From Venturia oleaginea (lineage: Eukaryota > Ascomycota > Dothideomycetes > Venturiales > Venturiaceae), in NCBI GenBank assembly GCA_013176395.1, contig JABMLP010000008.1:1798001-1862000 (forward strand): DNA of 64,000 nt. The letters are read 5' to 3'. The notes beneath the pieces were generated by a model. It was given only the letters and a program-made list of their open reading frames with translations, was not told where the DNA came from and did not search any database. Both the position numbers and the translations under genes were made by a program. Below, piece after piece: positions 44,749 through 55,866 of this stretch (position 1 is the stretch's first letter; each line of letters opens with the position of its first letter).

Positions 44749-45167
44749 TGTTACGAATACTGCCACGTGAGCGTATGCAAACGAGGGGCAGGATGGAAAT
44801 CGAATGTCATACAGGATCTGGAGGATCATGTGTGGATTCATTCTGTTCATTCTTGGCAGAATGAACGAAATGAACTTTAGGTTCAACATGTTCATTTCGA
44901 GTGAAATGAATATAATGAACAAAGGTTTCTTAGGAGATGGGATCTCCATATATACCACGAGACTCTGCTCCCTCAGTTATCTCGTAGTTCTACTCTCACA
45001 GTTACTTCGCTATTGCTTCAGTTACCTTAGCACAATTTACGACTCTTATATCTCACAAACTTCGCTTCACTTATTTGATACGATATTGTCACCCGGACTA
45101 CTTGAATCCTATTGTTTGGATTAGCCAAATCCAGCTATCTTACTTGAGCTATAGCCTCTGCGTAACA
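44749..45167 (+). repeat. Gypsy-type LTR, TGTTACG family, copy 1
   Basis: 419 bp, TGTTACGAATACTG...CTCTGCGTAACA. A purine tract (AAGAAGGAGGG) precedes it, so it is probably the 3' LTR of the chromodomain fragment at 43972. It contains a TATATA box (44950s) and an array of GTTCATT/AATGAAC motifs at 44836-44920, including a perfect 9-bp palindrome GTTCATTCT-TGGC-AGAATGAAC. No TSD is visible. Confidence 0.8.
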
Positions 45168-45786
45168 ATCCTATTTTCGTTCTTTATCCTTGTTGGACAT
45201 ACTGCAGCTCGGCGCACTAAGCTTGAGGTCTCGGCCTATTATGAGCCTTAATGCCTCAGGCAAGAGGAGGGGTCAAGCTATTACATAATAAGTTTAAAAT
45301 ATGTTCCATGGTGCTCTAATGTTACGCAGAGGCTATGGCTCAAGTAATATAGCTGGAATTGGCTATTCCGTACAGTGAGGTTCAAGTAATCCTGGGGCGA
45401 CAATATCGTATCAAACAAGTGTAGCGAAGTTTGTGAGATATAAGAGTCGTGAATTGTGCTAAGTAACTAAAGCAATAGCGAAGTAACTATGAGAGTGAAG
45501 ATACGAGATACTGAGGGAGCAGTGTCTCGTCCTTTATATAGAGATCCCATCTCTATGAAAATCCTCCGTTCATTATGATCATCCCGATCATGATGAACAG
45601 CCTGAGCGGAATGAACACAAACGTTCATTCTGCTTACCTTGCCAAGAATGATCAACCACGTGATCCTTCAACCCCGTGTAACAATCATCCAATCATAAGA
45701 AGACATGATGGTATGCACTTAGAAATCCAAATGCATACGAATGCATCAAATATAATCCTGTACACGCTCACGTGACAGTATCCGTA

Positions 45787-46913
45787 ACGTAATTCACTAG
45801 CGAGCGGGCCACACCACCGAGCGGGCTACCGAATCGATCATTTCATCTTTGCAAGCCTCTACACCACCACCTCATGCCTTCTAAAGCCCAGCAAGAAGGC
45901 CGATTACTTCTTGCTCTTCAAGCCTATCAAAAAAGCCAAATCACAACTATTTGCCAAGCTGCATTAGCTTATAATGTACCATACAGTACCCTCAAATATC
46001 GCCTCTCTGGACGCGTTGCACGCGTCGAAACGCGCGCAAACAGCCACAAACTTACTCCCACAGAGGAAGAAGTCTTAACTCAATGGATTATCTCAATGGA
46101 TAATCGAGGCTATCCTGCTCGAGTCTGTGCAGTACAGAATGCGGCGAAATTACTGCTTCAACAACGCGTCGGTCCCTCAGCCTCATTCGGTATCAACTGG
46201 TCTGCCAGGTTCATCAAGCAACAGCCTACCCTGCAATCGAGATTCAATCGCAAGTACGATTATCAGCGTGCTCAATGCGAAGATCCAGAGCTTATCGGAG
46301 CCTGGTTTCGGCTTGTGAGTAATACAATTCAGAAATACGGCATCCAAGAGGAGGATATCTATAACTTCGATGAGACTGGCTTTGCAATGGGTATTGCAAG
46401 CACCTCACGCGTCGTTACTACCTCAGATCGACGGGGCAAGCCACCTCAATTACAGCTAGGCGATCGGGAGTGGGTTACAGCAATTGAAGCGACTGTTGGC
46501 AGATGAGAATGAGAAATTGAGAGCAGCGAATGAGAGGCAAAAGAGGAAGAGAGCAGTCAAAAAAAAGCAGATTTCAAAGAAAATAACACTTACAGTTGCA
46601 GAGGCACAAGGCCTGATGGAGAATACTGTACAGCAGCCTATACAGGCAAGTGTTGCTCCTATACAGCAAACAGTTGTTGCAACAGCCTCGTCATCAAGTA
46701 GTGCAAGTCAAGGGAATTGCTTTGGTTTACCTAGTTGTTTTGTATGTAAGGGCTTTGACCATGCTGCGAGCGATTGCCCTAAATATCGATAATCTTCTGT
46801 ATAATAGATAGTCTTGATTGATAAAGGCGTTGTGGTGGTGTAAGCTTGCAAAGATGAGATGATCGATTCGGTGGCCCGCTCGGTGGTGTGGCCCGCTCGC
46901 TAGTGAATTACGT
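45787..46913 (+). mobile_element. Internally deleted pogo/Fot1-type element (1127 bp)
   Basis: TIRs starting ACGTAATTCACTAGCGAGCG, flanked by TA at 45785-45786 and 46914-46915. Nearly identical to the full-length element at 56677-58547 except for a 744-bp deletion that joins GAAGCGA to CTGTTGGCAGATGAG. Inserted into LTR copy 2. Confidence 0.92.
45874..46792 (+). pseudogene. Transposase with internal deletion
   Basis: Codons 1-207 (MPSKAQQEGRLLL...VTAIEA) match the transposase at 56764 up to the first catalytic Asp region (NFDETGFAMG). The deletion then shifts the frame, and the second and third catalytic residues are gone. The 3' part is intact in its own frame and ends in the zinc knuckle CFVCKGFDHAASDC. 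Its A-run upstream of KKKQISKK has eight A, against nine in the full-length copy. Confidence 0.9.
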
Positions 46914-46918
46914 TAACA

Positions 46919-47528
46919 CTAAAACTGTGAAGTGCAAAAATGGTTTCTCGTGATATGGAAAGTTATAATATGTAAACCCCCTTTTCCACTACAATACAAC
47001 ACGATTCTTGATATCCTGGATTTCTCGCTAGATGGTACAATTTGCGACTGAGAAAGGGACTTACGCGCCCTCCATCTGAAGAGATTTAACGAGATTTTTT
47101 AACATTGTATTGAGCTGCACGTCTTCTTTCATTTAAACCAAAATGCACCAAAATGCACCAAAATGCACCAGAATGTGTCAAAATGTGTCAAAATGTGCCC
47201 AAATGTACCAGCATATGTCAACATGTACCCGAATGTGTCAACGTGTGTCAGAATGTGTCAACGTGTCAACATACGTCAACATGCACTGATAAGAGAAGCC
47301 TGAAACCTCGTCATCAACCGCCTGGCCCTGAATTTAGATGTATGGTCTGCTGTGAGCAACGTAGTGAAACATGATGAGAGAAAAGGCAGGTTAAGGGACT
47401 AGGTTCTTAGGTTGGTATAATGCTCTAGGGGTGAAAAGAGGCAGCTATATAGTTGTTTGTAAGAAGATGAACTCACTATATTAGAAAAACTTCGATACAT
47501 CTGCTTGTGATAAAGAGAGAGAAAGATA
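46919..47528. repeat. Non-coding stretch with a 10-bp minisatellite at 47139-47276
   Basis: About 14 units in 10-bp register, CAAAATGCAC then CAAAATGTGT-type, becoming degenerate (CAACATGTAC, CAACGTGTGT). The core AAAATGTG is the same as in the array at 40351. The Cys/Gln-rich frame across it is a by-product of the repeat. No gene is seen elsewhere in the stretch. Confidence 0.85.
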
Positions 47529-50187
47529 TCAATGCAATTGTTCGTCCCCAAGCAGGGGAGGAAGACACACTCCAAGAAGCGAGTAATCAGTTGGGCTCTC
47601 TGAACCAGTTTCCCCTGCTGCAAGAGAATTGTTGATTGTTAAGCCAACCATCGTCGTCTCAGCGTCTGTCTCTACCTGTAGAGGACCGGCATCAGTGAAG
47701 TTAACAAGGCTGGTCTCCGTCTGAAACTCTAAATAGAGCTTTTGAATCTTCCTTTTGTCGATGCCGTGGGCGTCGCAAAAGTGATCGAGAAGCTCACAGA
47801 TTGAGCCGTAAACCACTCTTTTGCATAGAGGGTGAGGACAGATGGGTTCCCGAACTAGGCTTCTAATGCAGGCGATATGTTCGTAAAGATGATCCGTGAG
47901 CTCTCTCCAGTCAGTCCACTCCTTTACCCTAATGTGCCATCCCTTTGTATGTCGGATGAGGCAGAAAGGGCATCGTCCTGCAACAATAACGGTGTTTTTC
48001 TCTTTGACCAATCCGCAAAAAGTGTCGAGCTCTACAAAGTGATCATGACAATGTTTGCTGTATGCAGCCATCGTCCAAAACCACAAGTTGCAACGGTAGC
48101 AATAACATACTTCGTCTAACATTACATCGTGTCTTCTGGCGATCCAATTACGGTGACAGATGTGTAGGTGATGGGGACGGGAGACTGGTGCCATGCTGGA
48201 ACACGTTAGTATTACAGTACAACAATGCGCACGATTTCTCTAGGAAACTAACTCGGTAATATCTTGGTTACACCAAAGGCAGCTGTACTGGATTCCCCAG
48301 CGACAGAAACGCCGCATTGGTTGCGAATTTGGGTAGTAATATAGCGGAGTATCTTGCTTTGGCTCCTGAAGCAAGCCAGTTAGTAGCCTAAGCATCCGAA
48401 AATTATCATCCCGCATGTTGAAATTCTCGGCAAAGAATGTCTTTTTAATATACTCATGGTCGAGTGTGTAGACCTCGCGGAGCAGCGCAGAAATAATCAC
48501 CGGATCCCGAAGATCACCTCGAAGCTCGCAGGATCTCGCGACCAAACTGGAAGAGTCCTCGTGCTGCCAGGGTGTTTGACGAGAAGAATTATTCGTTGAA
48601 TGCCACCGCTTCAGGTAGCTGCTCCACGCCTGCTTCTTGTAAAATTCCCTTGCAGTATAACGCTGATCAGAAGGGAGATCTACAGTTTTCGCCTCGATAT
48701 CGTGGATAATATCTACCGGTAACTTAGTTGGTGGCCGAGCTCCACGTTCGACTCTGTCGACTGAATCAAAGTCAATATCATCGCCCTGTCGACCGCGAAG
48801 GAATATGCCTTCAAAATCAAAATTCAGGGTGCGATTCTGGTAGTATTTGTCGCAGGTTTGTTCATGAACGTGTCCCATAGCCTTTCGTAAAATAGCGGAG
48901 GGTACATGTTTTGCTAAATTATTAGCAACGCCACGCCTGATGTGATAAGGGGGGCACTTTGTCCTTGTAGCCAGCTCGAACGATCATAGCATCGTAGAGA
49001 TAACGGAAGGTAGAGTAACACCAGGGGCGATCGGGATTCTTTGGTGCCTGCATGACGAACTCCTCCAATTTTGTAGATTTCCATGGAATCGTGACTATAG
49101 ACCCGGGTCGTGGATCCAAGGCTAACAGGTCTTCAGGGGCGGTTATCGTCTCAAAGGCGTCAGCCGCAAACGCCATGGCAATAATGGTGAGCACGGTAGA
49201 GTCATAAAATCGGTACTGCTCGCTGAAAATCGTTTTGATGCTTGTTTGTAGTATCAGTAATTGTCTAGCTACGTATACCATATTAAACTTACAATTCCTC
49301 TGTCAAGTTCTGGCCTTTCATGTGATCTGCTACAAACCCAAAGCGAATATAGACTTCGCCAGATGGTCGGCGATCAGCAAACAGTTGAATATGCTGTTAT
49401 AAACCATGTAGTAAGTATTAGCTTGCTAGATTAGGATAGATTATTTACCTTCCAGCAGAATCCCCATTCGGGGTAATGTATAGTCGCCATGACCGCTCCA
49501 GGTCGATGAGTGCCGCCCATCGTAAGCATCTGGATAGTCAAAGCAACTTGAATCAGGTTGCGGCCAAAAAGAAAACAGAAAGCATCGTAGCACCAGATCT
49601 GCTCCATAAACTGAGAGTAGTCGATAAGATCTGCCGTATTCTTCTTTCGTGTTATAGCTTTTATATTTTCAAGCACCTTGAGATCGTGCTTAATAAACTA
49701 TTACAGAATTAGCTCCAACGATAGTTAGCTAGAAGAGGATATACTGACATTAAGCATTTCATCACTAATAGCTTTGTCAACTGCTTTCCCAGTAGTTCTT
49801 TTCAGCCAACTCGACAATGATTTCCATGTATTGATGATGGTTGACTCGACTGCTTTCTCGTCGAGCATGCCTTTCGAGTCCGCAGCCCAGAACCGAATCC
49901 ATGATTTCAGAGTATCCAGTGGGGGGTGTTGCGCCTTAAACATATCCAGTTTCTGGATATCTTGTTCATCCCATTTCTCATATTGCTTCAGCCATCTAGA
50001 CTTGATTAACACCCAGCAATGTAGAAGATAGATATACATACTTAAAGAGGTGATCCCTCACTTCTTTCTGCTGTTTGGTAAACGATCGAGATAACTTTCG
50101 AAGTGATCGAGCGTAAGTTTGACTAGGAGTAATCGTGATCTGTCGCGCTGCCACATTGGCCCCAAATTTTCTCCTTGGAGCAGGCAT
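47529..50187 (-). pseudogene. DUF3435-type tyrosine recombinase-like protein, one-base frameshift
   Basis: Six exons: 50187-50042, 49995-49749, 49697-49449, 49393-49293, 49222-48253 and 48195-47529. All junctions are in phase, with good donors and branch points (TACTAAC before the last exon). The sum is 2380 nt; removing one base from the C6 run at 48954-48949 makes 792 aa. Domain order: N-terminal helical SAM-like region (PLDTLKSWIRFWAADSKG); first Arg in MGGTHRPGAVM; a GC/UI-rich middle; then YHIRRGVANN...AMGHVHEQTCDKYYQNR, giving the H-x-x-R, GH and Tyr of tyrosine recombinases; and a C-terminal half with Cys/His fingers (CYCYRCNLWFWTMAAYSKHCHDH; CPFC; CPHPLC...HFCDAH). DUF3435 proteins include the Starship captains. 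The frameshift lies just before the H-x-x-R box, so it kills activity unless it is a sequencing error. Confidence 0.75.
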
Positions 50188-50823
50188 GGTGAGGTGGGCT
50201 TACAACATGAGCAGACATATCAGACATATCAGACAACATTTTAAGATGATGAAATAATTAAATTGTAGCGGTTAAGACATGCATGGGTATAGGGGTACGT
50301 TTTTATCGCCGCGCGGCTATGCAGCATGCCTGCAGGATTGAAAACACGAAAACGTGAAACTAACAATCGTAAAATCGTAAAGTTGACTTTCGGGTTTTGT
50401 CACTTTTTTTCCCCATAACCTTTGGCCGTATGTGCTCGAATTGAGAATTTAAACGTTTATACCGTCTAAACTTAATGGCTCCGACAAGTGGGAAGGCTGT
50501 AGGAGTGTCACGGAGTGACACTGAGAATGTTACCATGAACTGGTATACACGTGACTTCAGCGCACGAACCAAGGAATCCCATATATACCTTGCGATTCCT
50601 CCCTGTACTTAGATTCTTCACGCAATGTTTTGATCCTTAGAACGATACTACCATTGACTTCTATCACGCCCGCTTATAGCTAGCACGGCTAATCATTTGT
50701 CAACGTGATCTACGACTGCTTCTATTGCTCCCGTGACAAGGAGGAACGAGGAAAAACTATAGGGAGAGAGAATAGAGACTATTTTTACTTTAGAGGAGGG
50801 AGAAAAGAGATAGCTACCCCTAC
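50188..50823. other. Upstream of the recombinase gene; no gene seen
   Basis: Contains short direct repeats (ATCAGACAT, near 50220) and ends at the TSD of a solo LTR. If the recombinase belongs to a Starship, an element border would be expected in or near here, but I see no decisive terminal repeat. Confidence 0.45.
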
Positions 50824-51079
50824 TGTCACGGTACGACCGCGGACAAGTCTCTCCCGCCGTTGGGGTGGCCCCACGGTACGTGATCAAGGCAGAACCGTAG
50901 TTCTGCCGAGGAAAGGTTTTAAAAGCCTGCGTGGCTTCAACCAATCTGTAGCTCTTTGAGCTACGTCCTGTCGTTAAACCTGCCTGTTGGTTTGCCTGCC
51001 AGTTCGTATATAGCCTGTTGAATAATGCCTGTTCCTGCTGCTGCTCCTTCCTCTTGATACCCGAACCCACCCCGAGACA
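50824..51079 (+). repeat. Solo gypsy LTR (TGTCACGGTAC family), copy 1
   Basis: 256 bp from TGTCACGGTACG to CCCCGAGACA, flanked by the 5-bp TSD CCTAC. A TATATAG lies about 60 bp from the end. It is closely similar to the solo LTR at 55867-56121. Confidence 0.92.
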
Positions 51080-51398
51080 CCTACCTATTATTACTAAAAC
51101 TATCTAACGTAACGTGTTTCACCACTCAGTGGGCCACCCCAGTCAGTGGGCCACCCCAGTCAGTGGGCCACCCTCACTACTAAATTTTATGTTATCGTCC
51201 AATAAATCTACCACCACTATGATCATTATCAAAATAACTCTAATAATACATTCTCTAGGCATTTGGACATCGATTGATCTTATGATCTTGAATACCGCAG
51301 CCACTGCACGTTGTTGATGCTCGCTGTTGTACGACGACTTCCTGATCTTGAACACTCTCTCCAGAGTTATTTTTGCCTCCCTGAACTAAGAACTGACC

Positions 51399-53710
51399 TG
51401 TTACAGATCACCTCAAGACCAAAGAGCAGGGACAGCGGGACTTGCAGAGGATGGTTGGATAACAAGAAGTTGTTGTTAGGACTGATGTGGAGTGGAATCC
51501 GTTGGGCGCACAAGAGGGGACTGGTGCAACCAGGTCAGTCCTAAGAGAGAATAGTACGTGCAGGAGTCACGTGATATTTCCACAGTTCCCACAGCACTTG
51601 GCATTGCCCACAGTGTGGGAAGTGGAAAAACAGCACACACAGCGAGAACTCAATTTTTGGAATTTACAGAAGTATCATCTAAAGATCATCAAACACCTCT
51701 GCCAGTGGCCGCTCCGGCCTCTAGAGGCCATCGCGCGTCTCTCAGCGTCGATGAGATACCTCTAGAGTCGCCGTCGCGGCCACGGCAGAGCAAGCAGACG
51801 AATACATGAGCAAGTTACACGAACGATGCGTCCACCAAAGACAACAGCAACCATCTAGTCACTATCTCCCGGCTAGTCCATCACCCCAGATGACACTGCA
51901 ACGCTCCGAGTCGACGAGTCACTGCTAGAACGGCAATACCTTCAACACAACTCAAACACCAGACTCCCGGTGTGCAACAATCGGCACCACACACCACTGC
52001 AACGACTAGACAACCTCTCCCAACGTCTTGGCAAACCGTCCTGCTACAAGCTGTTGCCCAGAGCCTTGAGCCTCTCCCCAAACTGTTGCCTCCCAGTTAT
52101 GGCATTGGCAAGAGTAGGTGCGCGACACAGTAAGTAGTAAGGACGCATAGAAGGAGCCTATTGGCGGCAAATCCCATCCCTGTAAGCTAGCAGACGTAGC
52201 CTTGAGCCTCTCCCCAGACTGTTGCGTCCCAGTTATGGCATTGGCAAGAGTAGGTGCGCGATATAGCAAGCAGGGAGAGCGACTAGCAGCAGATAGGCTC
52301 CGACTATAAGACGACAGGTCTACAACACAATCGGTGCGACACGATACGGCAGCTGCTAGAGAACCTCATCTACTATCGTCTCCGCAAACCGTCCTGCTGC
52401 AAGCTGATGTCCAGAGCCTTGAGCCTCTCCCCAAACTGTTGCCTCCCAGTTATGGCATTGGCAAGAGTAGGTGCGCAACACAGTAAGCAGTAAGGACGTA
52501 TAGAAGGAGCTTATTGGCGGCAAATCCCCTCCCTACAAGCCAGCAGACGTAGCCTTGAGCCTCTCCCCAGACTGTTGCGTCCCAGTTATGGCATTGGCAA
52601 GAGTAGGAGCGCGATATAGCAAGCAGGGAGAGCGACTAGCAGCAGGTAGGCTCCGACTATAAGACGGCAGGTCTATAGCACGATCGGCGCCATATAATAC
52701 GGCAGCTACCTGACAGCCTCGTCTACGGGCATACCCGGAGTATTACACCCAAGCAGCGAAATCACGACTACGATGGTTACTATTGTCTCCAGCATTACAC
52801 AACCAAATATACTGCCGCATGGGAATCTGGTGCAAGGCAACTTTCACAAGCAGAAACATACTTAGGGAACCCATTGGCCTTGAGGGATAAGGCGAAACAG
52901 ATAGACAAAGCTGAGCACTAGAGGGAGACTGTAGGTAGAAGGATAGCGAAACACGAGGCATTGCCTCTTGAGTCTACATGGCACAGATATACTAGCAGAG
53001 TGACCAGTATCTACAAGAGCCAGCGGGCATTTGGAGATACTGGTTAAGGGAAAAGAGGGAGGACGGAGGGGACAGCTGGTCTTGTTTCAGTGAACGGGGC
53101 GAAGTGGGGCGCGGTGGATTATATAATCTATCACGTGTCGGCTGTCTGATGAAGTCCTCCTAACCGGACATAGCTGCGTGATTAAGCGGCTGCAACCGAG
53201 TAGGATAAAATCAATCAATCAATCAATCAGTGTGGGAAGTGTGGAAAGAGCCAAGAGGTGTGGGAATACACCTTGGCACCCAGAACCAGAAGGGTATATA
53301 GGGAGGACGTTGGACGGACTTTCCTTTCTCTCTTCGTGGTTATCTCATGTTATGGTTCTCACATAGGAGCTTCTTCAACCTACTACAGTAACGACCTTTT
53401 ACTTAGATACAATCAAGCACAAGTCATATGCACACGAAGCAAGCCCACCCCCAACCTTCATACTAACCGACAAGCGTTCAGGATTGATCTGAGGATCAAA
53501 TCGGTTAGACGACAATTGAATTGGGAGATACATCGGACGGCTAGGATCTAGTGAGCCTCCAAAGAACGTGAGCAAGGGAAGGTACTTAAGGTAAGTACTT
53601 CCAGACTGATATTGCCCTTAGCCCAAACCCGCGGACCAGAACAAGAGAACACAGGTGTCAAGAAGGTCTTGACATAATCAACTGTGTTGAGAAACGAGTT
53701 CCCCGTAACA
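51399..53710. mobile_element. Unclassified 2312-bp LTR-like element with TG...CA ends
   Basis: Begins TGTTACAGATCACC and ends GTTCCCCGTAACA, a 6-bp inverted terminus (TGTTAC/GTAACA). It is flanked by the 5-bp TSD TGACC (51394-51398; 53711-53715). Removing it with one TSD restores the reading frame of the host transposase, which proves the borders. It carries a 353-bp tandem repeat, a TATATAGG box at about 53296 and an AATC tetranucleotide run at 53209-53232. No polyprotein and no pair of long LTRs could be found. It could be a non-autonomous LTR-type element (TRIM/LARD-like) or a new class. Confidence 0.85.
51977..52735. repeat. 353-bp tandem repeat with internal ~60-bp sub-repeats
   Basis: Units begin at about 51977, 52330 and 52683 (third partial). 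Each full unit contains two copies, 136 bp apart, of a block starting AGCCTTGAGCCTCTCCCC and including CCCAGTTATGGCATTGGCAA; copies lie at 52062, 52198, 52415 and 52551. Lies inside the unclassified element. Confidence 0.88.
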
Positions 53711-55368
53711 TGACCCTGTTGAGCCTGTAAAACGCCTCCATGTGCAATATATTGTCTACGATATGGTTGCTTCTGTTTTCGTCGTTGGTTCTCAACACGA
53801 AGCTTCTTATTCTCTTCTACAAGTATCACTGCAGAATTCATTGCGACTTGGCATCCTTTGATAAGTTGATTGATTACTTGACTGCTTGGGCTCTGAGATT
53901 GGCGATGAAGAAGGTCTCGGACGAGCTGAGCCTGCTGTTGAAGCTGAGCTATTGTACGAGGAGTTTCTGACGTCCACTGTGGTGCTACTCTATAGGGTGT
54001 TCCTGGTGGTGATGGCGTTTTGGTGACTGTAAGCGACGAAGAACACGCTGTGGGTTGTATGGAACAAGTCCTGTCGCTTGGAAACCGCTCTTGACATTCT
54101 GCTCAGAGAAGACAGTTGGTCGGGTGCTTGTATAGATCGATAGAAAGTCCTCTTTGTCGATATGGTGGGTTCCTTGACGAACAAGCTCTTGAACTGCTTG
54201 ACCGTACGAGCATTTCAGAGGCGAAAAACAACTTACATCAAGCGGCTGAAGAAGATGGGATGTGTGGGGCGGCATACAGAGTGTAATAATGTTGTTTGTA
54301 CAACAATATCCTTCCAACTCTGGTGTTGCGTGACTGTTGTAGCCATCGAGGATAAGGAGACGGTGAGTGCCCTTTGTGCGAGCTTCTGTATGAGTATTGA
54401 AGTGCTTGATCCACTCAAATCCAAGCTCATTAGTTGTCCAGCCATTATCGCTTACAGCAATAACCCAATCAGCCGGTAACTAATGATACCAGTTTGATTG
54501 ATGCAATTTTCCAGGAAGGATAATGGATGGCGGTATCGCCCAGCCTGACGCGTTGATTCCCTCAATCGCTGTTGTCCATTCACGATTCCCTGGCTGTACG
54601 GCAGTTGCTCGTCCAACTGTATCTGCACTTGTAACCACCTTTGCAGTCGCAATAACCCCCATCATGAAGCCAGTCTCATCAAAATTGTATGTATCCTCCG
54701 TAAGAATACCGAACAATAGACGCATCTCTTCAACGCGCTGAAACCACGCGTTAATTATCACTGGATCTTCGTATTTTGCACGCTGTGAATGGAATTTGCG
54801 ATTCCACTTTTACGAAGCTCAGTTTGAGTGGAGATAAGCGGGATACCCAGTTCTTCCCGACTGGTTGTGGTGGAGGTTCTGTACCACGTTTTTCGAGTAA
54901 AACATTTTCCATTTGTCGTACGTCAATAATCTGAGGGGGAAATCCGAGTCGATCAAGGTCCAGGATCCACTGAACTAGAGCCTGCTCTTCATGTAGTTGT
55001 AACTTTCGTTTTTTGTGGTTGGATTCGCTCTGTGGTTTGATGCCTTTGAGACGACGCTGAAGTGTAGCTCGAGATATATCGTACAACGCTGAGATTTGAC
55101 GTTGACTTGAATTTTGATTCTTTTGAAAGCTTTGCTTCGCAAGAAGTAATCTAGCCTCTTTGTGGGCTGATTCAGGCGTTGGTGTTGACATTATCGCAAT
55201 TATTGTACGAAGAGAATGGACTTTTTGATGGGGTGGCCCACTGACTGGGGTGGCCCACTGAGTGGTGAAACACGTTATTTCCCCCCGCCGTAAAAATAAT
55301 AATACTTACCCTAGCATTGTTAGATAATTTTTTTAAATTCTCTCTATCTATCGTACTAAATATACACG

Positions 55369-55805
55369 TGCTACGGATACTGTCACGTGGACATGTATTC
55401 GGTTGTATTCGGATGTATTTGATTGCATTCATATGCATTCAAATGCATGCCACTCTATCTCCTTATGATTGGTTGATCGTTATATAGATGATGTAAGATC
55501 ACGTGTGGTTCATTTGCTTCATTCTTGGCGAAATGAACAAAATGAACATATTGAAGAGCTAGGATTTCTTAGGAGATGGATCTCTATATGAAGGACGAGA
55601 CTCTGCTCCCTCAATGTCTCGTTTCTTCATTCTCTCGTTACTTCGCTATTGCTTTTAGTTGCTTAGCACAATTCACGACTCTTATATCTTGCAAGCTTCG
55701 CTTCACTTAATTGATACGATATTGTCGCCCCGGACCACTTGAACCCTACTGTACGGATTAGCCAAATCCAGCTAGATTACTTTGAGTCATAGCCTCTCTG
55801 TAACA
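55369..55805 (+). repeat. Solo LTR of the TGTTACG family, copy 3
   Basis: 437 bp, TGCTACGGATACTGTCACGTGG...CTCTCTGTAACA, flanked by the 5-bp TSD ACACG (55364-55368; 55806-55810). Same orientation as copy 1. Shares CATTCTTGGC and the AATGAAC motifs. Confidence 0.9.
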
Positions 55806-55866
55806 ACACGTTACCTTCGTCTTAGTAGAAATTATCGAATTACTTTTAGAGTGTGGACCCCAGATA

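Larger units (their letters stand above)
45320..46918 (-). repeat. LTR of the TGTTACG family, copy 2, inverted and split by a pogo element
   Basis: Starts TGTTACGCAGAGGCTATGG at 45320 and ends ...CAGTATCCGTA | ACA once the element at 45787-46913 and one TA are removed (470 bp net). It is the reverse complement of copy 1 with substantial divergence. CTAA on both sides (45316-45319; 46919-46922) may be its TSD. Confidence 0.8.
51255..55191 (-). pseudogene. Pogo/Fot1-like transposase, several lesions and one nested insertion
   Basis: Starts MSTPTPESAHKEARLLLAKQ. HTH, CENP-B-like and DDE motifs are present: YNFDETGFMMG, LLILDGYNSHA, HTSHLLQPLDVSCFSPLK. Lesions are a frameshift near 54830 (after NWVSRL), an in-frame TAG at about 54482, and a frameshift near 54005. 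At 53711 the 2.3-kb element interrupts the codon after QQG. The frame resumes exactly at 51393 and ends with a CCHC knuckle, CSGCGIQDHKINRC, and TAG at 51257-51255. Confidence 0.88.
51112..55275 (-). mobile_element. Pogo/Fot1-type transposon carrying a nested 2.3-kb element
   Basis: TIRs start ACGTGTTTCACCACTCAGTG, with TA at 51110-51111 and 55276-55277. The module CAGTGGGCCACCCCAGT occurs three times at the left end and twice at the right. Net length without the insertion at 51399-53710 and its TSD is 1847 bp, nearly the same as the intact element at 22856. The transposase is damaged. Confidence 0.9.

Noticed and set aside
47153..47374. Cys/Gln-rich 73-codon frame
   Set aside because: Generated by the 10-bp minisatellite, whose 30-bp super-period repeats the same ten residues. 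No start context or family.
1..50187. Treating the whole left side as one Starship
   Set aside because: The captain-like gene is suggestive, but no terminal repeats or target duplication for a giant element could be seen, and housekeeping genes (MAK16, MSS1) occupy the left part.
53128..53185. CTGATGA followed by a GTCC...GGAC stem, resembling a hammerhead ribozyme core
   Set aside because: The obligatory GAAA after stem II is missing (ATAG instead), so the catalytic core cannot form. Only a plain stem-loop remains.
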